6,161 bases of DNA from Nitrospinaceae bacterium (GTDB taxonomy: Bacteria; Nitrospinota; Nitrospinia; Nitrospinales; VA-1), in assembly GCA_029937635.1 (NCBI GenBank), contig JAPYPM010000139.1:1-6161 (forward strand). The letters run 5' to 3'. The notes under the pieces were generated by a model that saw nothing but the letters and a program-made list of their open reading frames with translations, was not told the DNA's origin and ran no database searches. The stretch's first letter is position 1. The number at the start of each line of letters is the position of its first letter. Positions 1 to 4,889 of the stretch are shown piece after piece. The position numbers were made by a program, and so were the translations under genes.

Positions 1-161
1 CCATAGACCACCCTACTCATTTCTAAATCTACTGGAGGCATCTTCCACCAAGCAATAATGACATACACCACATTAAGAACTAAAAAACTAACCGCTGCTA
101 ACCGGTATTTTTTTAAATTTCGATCAACTTTATCTATTGGCTCAGAAAAGTTTTTATTCAT
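1..161 (-). CDS. Partial membrane protein of unknown function (N-terminus only)
   Basis: A minus-strand reading frame begins with ATG at 161-159 and stays open to the left edge, giving 53 residues and no stop. I do not recognise the family. Residues 1-20 are polar and charged (starting MNKNFSEPIDKVDRN) and contain the basic stretch KKYR at 17-20. A hydrophobic segment follows at about 21-39 (LAAVSFLVLNVVYVIIAWW), long enough for one membrane-spanning helix. After it comes KMPPVDLEMSRVVY. The basic residues before the helix suggest an uncleaved signal-anchor with the N-terminus in the cytoplasm. The upstream sequence has only a weak purine run and no clear Shine-Dalgarno. The gene is divergent from rpmH across a 435-base spacer. 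It is called coding because the frame is open, the ATG is followed by a well-formed helix, and no plus-strand frame competes. Function cannot be assigned from this fragment. Confidence 0.6.
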   Translation of the reverse strand, partial: MNKNFSEPIDKVDRNLKKYRLAAVSFLVLNVVYVIIAWWKMPPVDLEMSRVVY

Positions 162-369
162 ATTTTATATACTCTTGATTTTTAGCAAAGTAACCCCGCA
201 CTCTGTTTAATAAAAATCCTATCTTTAAGATGTATATATATTCAACTTAAAATCTCTCATTAAATTACTACCATGACAGCTACTGATAAAACTAATTTCA
301 CTCATCTCACATTTCATAAAGTAAAACTAAAAAATACAAAAGTTAACCATTGAATTTCGTGTCATCTCA

Positions 370-375
370 TATAAT
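370..375 (+). promoter_or_regulatory. Candidate distal -10 box for the rpmH operon
   Basis: The hexamer TATAAT is a perfect match to the sigma-70 -10 consensus. The best upstream -35-like hexamer, TTGAAT at 350-355, is only 14 bases away, which is shorter than the usual 16-18, and there is no TG extension. If used, transcription would start near 382 and leave a leader of about 215 bases before rpmH. A perfect palindrome begins only 14 bases downstream. Confidence is low because isolated TATAAT matches are common in AT-rich DNA. Confidence 0.3.
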
Positions 376-388
376 TATTAAGTTGAAA

Positions 389-403
389 GGTAATGAAATT
401 ACC
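389..403. repeat. 15-base palindrome GGTAAT-gaa-ATTACC, operator-like
   Basis: A perfect inverted repeat has 6-base arms (389-394 and 398-403) around a 3-base centre. The size and symmetry resemble a site for a dimeric DNA-binding protein. It would lie at roughly +8 to +22 of a transcript started by the TATAAT at 370-375, where a bound protein could block elongation. It could also form a short RNA hairpin. A 6-base arm can arise by chance in AT-rich DNA, so the role is an inference. Confidence 0.4.
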
Positions 404-451
404 GTACTTTCCACTTCACATTGCCTCCAAACTAAAAAGTCTTTTAGAGAC

Positions 452-498
452 TGGGATTTATCACTTGACAAAGGAACCAATCCGGTGAAATAATCCCA
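452..498. repeat. Interrupted inverted repeat around the proximal promoter
   Basis: TGGGATT (452-458) pairs perfectly with AATCCCA (492-498). Inside this, TCAC (461-464) pairs with GTGA (485-488), and GGA (473-475) can pair with TCC (481-483) around ACCAA. The dyad encloses the TTGACA -35 candidate, and its right arm overlaps the -10 candidate. As DNA it could be an operator; as RNA, if transcribed from further upstream, it could form an extended stem with internal loops. No U-tract follows, so it is not a standard terminator. Confidence 0.45.
465..494 (+). promoter_or_regulatory. Candidate proximal sigma-70 promoter of rpmH-rnpA-yidD-yidC
   Basis: A perfect -35 hexamer TTGACA (465-470) is followed after 18 bases by AATAAT (489-494), which matches five of six positions of the -10 consensus. 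Predicted transcription start is near 501, giving a leader of about 95 bases before the rpmH ATG. Strand and position suit expression of the ribosomal-protein-led operon. This is the best promoter match seen in the spacer. Confidence 0.5.
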
Positions 499-596
499 AT
501 CTACATTCTCACCACCGACCATAAAAAAGGAGCAAAGTCTCTATTTTATCAGTAGGTTGTAGAACCGTTCTAATCTAATAAAGGTATGGTTTCGCT

Positions 597-731
597 ATGA
601 AAATGACGTTTCAACCTAAAAATGTCAAGAGAAAGAGAACCCACGGGTTCCTTAAAAGAAGCTCATCTCCTGGAGGTCGAAGAATTCTGGCCAACCGAAG
701 GCGAAAAGGACGCAAACGTTTGACTGTTTAA
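597..731 (+). CDS. rpmH: 50S ribosomal protein L34
   Basis: This 44-residue, strongly basic protein is the small L34 subunit of the large ribosome, which packs into 23S rRNA. The start MKMTFQPKNVKRKRTHGF and the end RRRKGRKRLTV match the conserved L34 pattern (MKRTYQP...R..HGF..R....GR..L..RR.KGRKRL) along its whole length, and the size is normal for the family. The ATG at 597 is chosen over the in-frame ATG at 603 because L34 proteins start two residues before this Thr-Phe-Gln-Pro. The only Shine-Dalgarno-like run is AAGG (581-584), 12 bases upstream, which is rather distant. rnpA starts 4 bases after its stop, the near-universal rpmH-rnpA pairing. The gene heads the rightward operon; dnaA, frequently its divergent or upstream neighbour, is not here. 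Confidence 0.97.
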   Translation: MKMTFQPKNVKRKRTHGFLKRSSSPGGRRILANRRRKGRKRLTV

Positions 732-735
732 TTCC

Positions 736-1080
736 ATGGGGAAATATTCGTTTAGAAAAAAGGAGCACCTTACTAAAAGGCCTCAATTTGAGCAGGTAAT
801 GGATCAAGGCAAAAGATACCGGATAGAAAATTTTTGCACTGTATTCTTTTTACCTAACGGTCTTGATAGACAAAGGTTGGGTGTTATTGCTTCTAAAAAA
901 ATAGGTAATGCAGTAGTTCGCAATCTAGCCAAAAGAAAAATACGGGAAGTTTTTCGTAATATAAAAGGTAAAATCGAACCTGCCATGGATATTGTTATTG
1001 TATCAGGAAGGAATCTTATTACCCTTCCTGTTTCAATTATCGAGAGAAAGATTTTTCAATCCCTCCCTGTCAAAAGATAG
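736..1080 (+). CDS. rnpA: Ribonuclease P protein component
   Basis: RnpA is the protein subunit of RNase P. It binds the catalytic RNA and the 5' leader of precursor tRNAs, whose leaders the enzyme removes in the cytoplasm. The 114-residue length is normal. The N-terminus (FRKKEHLTKRPQFEQVMDQG, residues 6-25) and the core SKKIGNAVVRN (53-63) followed by KRKIREVFR (66-74) are family hallmarks. One oddity: the signature RNR reads Arg62-Asn63-Leu64, with codon CTA at 925-927 where Arg is usual; Lys66, Arg67 and Arg70 remain. CTA is one base from the Arg codon CGA. No good Shine-Dalgarno precedes the ATG, and the 4-base gap after rpmH suggests translational coupling. yidD follows after 21 bases. 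Identity is secure; the effect of Leu64 is unknown. Confidence 0.96.
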   Translation: MGKYSFRKKEHLTKRPQFEQVMDQGKRYRIENFCTVFFLPNGLDRQRLGVIASKKIGNAVVRNLAKRKIREVFRNIKGKIEPAMDIVIVSGRNLITLPVSIIERKIFQSLPVKR

Positions 1081-1083
1081 TCT

Positions 1084-1101
1084 AAGGGGAAAATTCTCCT
1101 T
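1084..1101 (+). promoter_or_regulatory. Hairpin covering the yidD ribosome binding site
   Basis: AAGGGGA (1084-1090) can pair with TCTCCTT (1095-1101) as a 7-base stem with one G-U pair and the loop AAAT. The left arm holds the only Shine-Dalgarno-like run (AAGGGG, 1084-1089) before the TTG at 1102, and the right arm abuts that codon. Folding would hide the binding site unless ribosomes ending rnpA at 1080 open it. The coupling role is an inference. Confidence 0.4.
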
Positions 1102-1356
1102 TTGGCCACCACGCGATCTTTAAATATTATGCTTCTTAGAACTGTGACAAACGAGCTTTTTATCAAGCTTATACGAGTTTACCAAAAAATAATTTCTCCG
1201 ATTTTACCGGATAGTTGTAGATTTTACCCAAGCTGTTCTGAGTATTCGGCGCAAGCACTTGAAAAACACAACATGCCCAAAGCCCTTTGGCTTTCACTTT
1301 TGAGACTACTTAAATGTCACCCCTATCATGGTGGCGGTTCTGACCCTTTAAAATAG
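1102..1356 (+). CDS. yidD: Membrane protein insertion efficiency factor YidD
   Basis: YidD is a small protein at the inner face of the cytoplasmic membrane that aids insertion of membrane proteins together with YidC. The 84 residues contain the family core: an amphipathic helix LIRVYQKIISP (23-33), then CRFYPSCSEYS (39-49) and LLKCHPYHGGGSDP (69-82). The three conserved cysteines are at 39, 45 and 72. The usual HPxHPGG reads HPYHGGG, with Gly for the second Pro. The start is uncertain. The frame is closed upstream by the rnpA stop; TTG at 1102 has AAGGGG 12 bases before it, and yidC next door also uses TTG. An ATG at 1129 (75 residues) has no visible binding site but gives an N-terminal length closer to E. 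coli YidD. yidC starts 16 bases after the stop, the standard neighbour. Confidence 0.92.
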   Translation: MATTRSLNIMLLRTVTNELFIKLIRVYQKIISPILPDSCRFYPSCSEYSAQALEKHNMPKALWLSLLRLLKCHPYHGGGSDPLK

Positions 1357-1359
1357 CGC

Positions 1360-1375
1360 GGAGGTCGTCTGCTTG
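1360..1375 (+). promoter_or_regulatory. Strong ribosome binding site fixing the TTG start of yidC
   Basis: GGAGG at 1360-1364 lies 8 bases before TTG at 1373-1375. This is the best Shine-Dalgarno in the window, and it decides the start: translation from this TTG gives MENRLLVAF, the expected YidC N-terminus. Confidence 0.85.
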
Positions 1376-3022
1376 GAAAATAGATTATTAGTTGCCTTTG
1401 TTTTATCTCTCGGTGTTTTCATTGGCTGGGGGTATATTATGTCTATGATCGAAGGGCCACCCCCTTCTCAATTCGAGCTGGAAAAGCAACTTGCAGAGGT
1501 CCCCTCATCGAACAATCTCGGGGTATCACAACAACCCTCATCAATTGGAAAATCAAAAACACTCTCTAAACCATCTAGTGCTACGTCGCCTGGGCAAAAT
1601 ATTAACGAACAAGATTTTCCAGGAGAAGAATCCACCATAAAAATTTCAACAGGAGTCGCCACTTATATCTTTACTAATAAAGGAGCGGTGATTAAAAATA
1701 TATTGCTCTCTCAGCACAAGACAGCTAATGGAGAACCTATAGACCTTGTCGAGCAAAAAGCAAATAACCCCCTTCCGTTGTCACTCGAATCGGACAATAG
1801 CCAGGTTACCAATATCTTACAAAACGCTTACTACCAACCTTCTACGTTGTCTATGGAGCTTTCCGAATCTCAACCTACGGGAAACCTTAAAATGCAACTG
1901 GTGCACTCCTCTGGTTTAGAAGTAATTCGCGAGTTTAATTTTCGCTATAATAACTTTATGGTTGAAGTTGAAACACAAATTAAAGCGCCTACTTTTGCCT
2001 CTCAAAACTTAACTTATAACGTTTTATATGGCCCAGGTATGGGAGGGAAGGTCACTTCGCAAACAGATTATATCGTTTTTAGCGGGGCTACAACTTTTGT
2101 GAATAATGAGCGCTTGGAAACGTCACCTGAAGACATTATCAATGAAGTCGTTCACCGTGGTGACCTAGCATGGACCTCTTTTCAAAATAAATATTTTGGT
2201 ACGGCGCTTATTCCTAAAGAAGGAATTAAATCTGCTGTCGTAAAAAAATATGGTGATAACGTTTATGTTGGATTAAAAATGGAAAGCGTCCAATCATCCG
2301 CCTCTTCTTCTCATATTTTATATGCCGGCACCAAAGAATTACAGGTGCTAGAAAAATCAGGTCATAAATTAGTACGCCTTATGGACTATGGTTGGTTTGG
2401 AAATAAGTTTGCATTCCTAGTAAAACCCCTGCTTAAAGCACTCCAATATTTCTATGAAATGTTTAACAACTACGGCTGGGCGATCATATTTGTAACTATC
2501 ATTATTAAAATTATCTTCGCCCCACTCACACACAAAAGTTTTAAGTCGATGAAGGGGATGCATAAAGTGCAGCCCTACGTTAAGATCATTCAAGAACGAC
2601 ATAAGGGTGACCGCCAGAAAATGAATGAAGAAATGATTGAACTTTATAAAAAACATAAAGTCAATCCCCTTGGTGGCTGTCTACCAATGCTTCTCCAGAT
2701 ACCTGTTTTCATAGGACTGTATCATGCACTCTTTTTTTCCATAGAGCTACGTGGCGCTCCATTCGTTGGCTGGATCAAAGACCTTTCTGTTGCCGATCCT
2801 TATTATGTCTGGCCTGTCATAATGGGAGCTACTATGTTTCTACAGCAGAAACTTAACCCATCCATCGGCGACCCAATGCAGCAAAAAATCATGATGATGT
2901 TGCCTATTGTATTTACTTTTCTATTTATGTCTTTTCCATCGGGTTTAGTTCTATACTGGACAGTTAACAATATACTAACTATATCGCAACAAGCCTATAT
3001 CTATAAATTTAGCAAAGACTAG
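1373..3022 (+). CDS. yidC: Membrane protein insertase YidC (Oxa1 family)
   Basis: YidC inserts and folds inner-membrane proteins, alone or with the Sec translocon. The 549 residues show the Gram-negative layout. A signal-anchor helix lies at about 5-24. A Ser/Pro-rich linker follows at about 44-80. The large periplasmic beta-domain spans about 85-345. The conserved Oxa1 core comprises a helix at about 366-385, a cytoplasmic helical hairpin (about 390-430), and further helices in about 434-458, 476-491 and 505-540. Signatures are NPLGGCLPMLLQIPVFIGLY (431-450) and FPSGLVLYWTVNN (521-533). Lys379 occupies the position of the groove arginine (Arg366 in E. coli), keeping the positive charge. The C-terminus ends in FSKD with no long basic tail. 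The start is TTG with a strong binding site. It lies 16 bases after yidD; jag, often next, is absent. Confidence 0.97.
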   Translation: MENRLLVAFVLSLGVFIGWGYIMSMIEGPPPSQFELEKQLAEVPSSNNLGVSQQPSSIGKSKTLSKPSSATSPGQNINEQDFPGEESTIKISTGVATYIFTNKGAVIKNILLSQHKTANGEPIDLVEQKANNPLPLSLESDNSQVTNILQNAYYQPSTLSMELSESQPTGNLKMQLVHSSGLEVIREFNFRYNNFMVEVETQIKAPTFASQNLTYNVLYGPGMGGKVTSQTDYIVFSGATTFVNNERLETSPEDIINEVVHRGDLAWTSFQNKYFGTALIPKEGIKSAVVKKYGDNVYVGLKMESVQSSASSSHILYAGTKELQVLEKSGHKLVRLMDYGWFGNKFAFLVKPLLKALQYFYEMFNNYGWAIIFVTIIIKIIFAPLTHKSFKSMKGMHKVQPYVKIIQERHKGDRQKMNEEMIELYKKHKVNPLGGCLPMLLQIPVFIGLYHALFFSIELRGAPFVGWIKDLSVADPYYVWPVIMGATMFLQQKLNPSIGDPMQQKIMMMLPIVFTFLFMSFPSGLVLYWTVNNILTISQQAYIYKFSKD

Positions 3023-3058
3023 TGCCCCGCCATAGGGTGAATCCTTTCCTTTTTATTG

Positions 3059-3089
3059 CTATTCTAATTTTTTTTAGGGTAGTCTTTTT
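3059..3089 (+). terminator. Possible weak intrinsic terminator between yidC and mnmE
   Basis: CTATTCTA (3059-3066) can pair with TAGGGTAG (3075-3082), using two G-U pairs, around an 8-base mostly-T loop. TCTTTTT (3083-3089) follows as a short T-run. The arrangement is that of a Rho-independent terminator, but the stem is weak and the tail is broken by a C. It may attenuate read-through into mnmE rather than stop it. It is the only structure noted in the 96-base gap, which is unusually long for this cluster. Confidence 0.35.
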
Positions 3090-3118
3090 ACATAACCATA
3101 GCTTTACTAAGTTTTATT

Positions 3119-4495
3119 ATGAGTGACATCATTGCTTCCATAGCCACACCAAAAGGTGAAGGAGGAATAAGTATAATCCGTTCAAGTGGAATGGGTTCAC
3201 TGTCGGTTGCTCTAAAAATTTTTCATACTCCCAGTGGCAACCCAGTAGAAAAAATTTCCCCGAACAAAGCTCATTTCGGCTCTATTTATGACCCAACAAC
3301 TAGAAACTGCATAGATGAAGTTGTGCTTACCTGGTTCAAAAATCCCAAAAGTTATACCGGTGAGGATGTGGTTGAGATTAGTGCTCATGGCGGAACATTT
3401 GTTTCATCTCGAATACTCGGATTGGTCCTTGACTATGGCGCACGCCTTGCCGAACCAGGTGAATTTACGCGCCGTGCATTTATGAATGGTCGCATAGACT
3501 TGTCACAGGCAGAAGCAGTTGCTGATCTTATATCAGCAGCTTCTGATAAAGCCCTGCAGGCAGCGATTCTGCAACTAAAAGGGCGCCTTTCTAAAAAAAT
3601 TACAGAGCTCTATGATCGCCTCCTCTTTGTTCTGAGTCAGGTAGAAGCAGCTATCGATTTTCCTGAAGAAGGATTAGATTTTCAAAAACGAGATTCATCA
3701 ATCAGTGAGCTAAAACAAGTACGTGAAGAAATAATAAATTTGATCAACACCTATAAACAAGGGAAAATTTCTAGGGATGGAGCATCAGTGGCTCTTGCAG
3801 GCAAACCTAATGTTGGAAAATCTAGTTTACTTAATACTCTTCTTCAAGAGGACCGAGCTATTGTCACCCCACACCCGGGAACCACCCGAGATACACTAGA
3901 AGAAAAAGTGCGTATTAAGGACACTCATATTAATATTATTGATTCCGCTGGTCTACGTAGACACCCAGAAACTATTGAACTAGAAGGTATCAGAAGAACT
4001 CGATTAGCCATTGATAACGCTGACCTCACTCTTGTCATTTTTGACCGTTCGCAGCCTCTAGACGAAAATGATGATCTCATTTGCAAAGAAATACATGAGA
4101 AGCCTAAACTAGTTGTCATCAACAAATGTGATCTGCCCGAACAGTGGCCAATCGAACAACTAAGCCAAAAAATTAAAATCGACAAAGTTGTTTTCATTTC
4201 TGCTAAAGAACAAAGTGGCCTTGATTCTCTTATAAATGCTATTTATAGTTGCGTTATAAAAGAAGAAACAAACGGCGAAGCAATTTTTATATCGCGTGAA
4301 AGGCACCGCTTAAACTTAGTTCAGGCTTCCTCGTCGTTAGAAAAAACTCTTACCTCATTAAAAAGTCAGTTATCCGAAGAGTTTGTAGCTATTGACCTTA
4401 GTATCGCAATGAATCATCTTGCAACTATCTTAGGTAAGGTTGTAGAGGACGAATTACTGGATCAAATTTTTAATTCTTTTTGTATTGGCAAATAA
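3119..4495 (+). CDS. mnmE: tRNA modification GTPase MnmE (TrmE)
   Basis: MnmE, with MnmG, installs the 5-aminomethyl or carboxymethylaminomethyl group on wobble uridine 34 of certain tRNAs, using GTP, a methylene-tetrahydrofolate donor and FAD (on MnmG). The 458 residues are full length. An N-terminal folate-binding domain spans about 1-118 (start MSDIIASIATPKGEGGISII). A helical domain follows, split around the G domain. The G domain is inserted at about 222-380, with G1 GKPNVGKSS (228-236), G2 GTTRDT (254-259), G3 DSAG (275-278), G4 NKCD (335-338) and G5 SAK (361-363). The C-terminus FCIGK (454-458) carries the catalytic cysteine (Cys455) typical of the family. The ATG start matches family N-termini, but no clear Shine-Dalgarno is visible. 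The gene lies 96 bases after yidC. The usual partner mnmG is not in the window. Confidence 0.97.
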   Translation: MSDIIASIATPKGEGGISIIRSSGMGSLSVALKIFHTPSGNPVEKISPNKAHFGSIYDPTTRNCIDEVVLTWFKNPKSYTGEDVVEISAHGGTFVSSRILGLVLDYGARLAEPGEFTRRAFMNGRIDLSQAEAVADLISAASDKALQAAILQLKGRLSKKITELYDRLLFVLSQVEAAIDFPEEGLDFQKRDSSISELKQVREEIINLINTYKQGKISRDGASVALAGKPNVGKSSLLNTLLQEDRAIVTPHPGTTRDTLEEKVRIKDTHINIIDSAGLRRHPETIELEGIRRTRLAIDNADLTLVIFDRSQPLDENDDLICKEIHEKPKLVVINKCDLPEQWPIEQLSQKIKIDKVVFISAKEQSGLDSLINAIYSCVIKEETNGEAIFISRERHRLNLVQASSSLEKTLTSLKSQLSEEFVAIDLSIAMNHLATILGKVVEDELLDQIFNSFCIGK

Positions 4496-4519
4496 ATTAA
4501 AACTAGATTTAAAAACCTA

Positions 4520-4867
4520 ATGACAACTAGTAAAATTTTACACATCCAACCGATTGTTCTTAATGAAAGGCTTAAAAAAGGTGAAGACATTTGCCTAATA
4601 GATGTGCGTGAAGAGTGGGAACACTCTCTTACTTCTATTAACGGATCGAACCATATTCCACTAAATGAATTAGTAGATCGAGTTCAAGAAATTATGTTTG
4701 AAGATGTAATTGCAGTTTATTGCCATCATGGGGAGAGAGCGTTCTTAGGAGCACAGATTTTGCTAGAGTCTGGGTTTAAGAAAGTTTATCACCTAACAGG
4801 GGGGATTGATGCCTGGTCACAAGTAGTTGACCCTAAAGTTCCAAGGTATAAAAGTGAATCTTTTTAG
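4520..4867 (+). CDS. Single-domain rhodanese-like sulfurtransferase
   Basis: Rhodaneses carry sulfane sulfur on an active-site cysteine and pass it to acceptors such as cyanide, thiols or other carrier proteins. The 115 residues form one rhodanese domain. LIDVREEWEH (26-35) is the entry motif. The active-site loop CHHGERA starts at Cys68, after the strand IAVYC. LTGGIDAWSQVVDPKVPRY (92-110) is a C-terminal signature shared by many single-domain bacterial rhodaneses. Ala74 replaces the Ser or Thr common at the end of the loop. There is no signal peptide, so it is cytoplasmic. It starts 24 bases after mnmE on the same strand with no terminator between, so co-transcription is likely, though no good Shine-Dalgarno precedes the ATG. 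Being next to mnmE makes a role in tRNA wobble thiolation possible but unproven. The substrate is unknown. Confidence 0.9.
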   Translation: MTTSKILHIQPIVLNERLKKGEDICLIDVREEWEHSLTSINGSNHIPLNELVDRVQEIMFEDVIAVYCHHGERAFLGAQILLESGFKKVYHLTGGIDAWSQVVDPKVPRYKSESF

Positions 4868-4889
4868 TGCAAAGAAATACTACTATAGA
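4868..4889. other. Short convergent gap, no clear terminator
   Basis: Only 22 bases separate the stop codons of the rightward rhodanese gene and the leftward aroDE gene. No GC-rich stem followed by a T-run was found on either strand here, so the convergent transcripts may overlap or end inside the opposing gene. Confidence 0.5.

Larger units (their letters stand above)
162..596. other. Divergent intergenic region upstream of rpmH
   Basis: This 435-base AT-rich stretch separates the leftward membrane-protein gene from rpmH. It holds no convincing gene: the longest plausible ATG frame is 31 codons (393-488), with a poorly placed ribosome binding site. No DnaA box of the TTATCCACA type was seen on either strand, so there is no sign of an origin here. 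It does hold two candidate rightward promoters, a 15-base palindrome at 389-403, an interrupted dyad at 452-498, and a long-range inverted repeat (445-452 with 536-543). A small GGTT/AACC hairpin lies at 555-566 just before rpmH. The region therefore looks regulatory. No clear leftward promoter was found. Confidence 0.6.

Noticed and set aside
273..353. A 26-codon ATG frame in the spacer, starting MTATDKTNF.
   Set aside because: There is no ribosome binding site, it is very short and it has no recognisable motif. It is expected by chance in AT-rich sequence.
393..488. A 31-codon plus-strand frame (ATG at 393, TGA at 486-488) that begins MKLPYFPLHIASKLK, with GAAAGG just upstream.
   Set aside because: The Shine-Dalgarno-like run is only 2 bases from the ATG, the ATG lies inside the palindrome, and the peptide resembles nothing I know. 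A leader peptide is possible but unsupported without conservation.
162..596. Possible replication origin next to rpmH.
   Set aside because: No TTATCCACA-like box was found on either strand and no dnaA is adjacent. AT-richness alone is not enough.
2417..2656. Minus-strand open frame of 79 codons inside yidC, and similar ones inside rnpA, yidC and mnmE.
   Set aside because: They lie opposite well-conserved coding sequence, have no recognisable motifs and are best explained as shadow frames.
3087..3118. Possible promoter for mnmE with a -35-like TTTACA at 3087-3092.
   Set aside because: No acceptable -10 hexamer lies 16-18 bases downstream.
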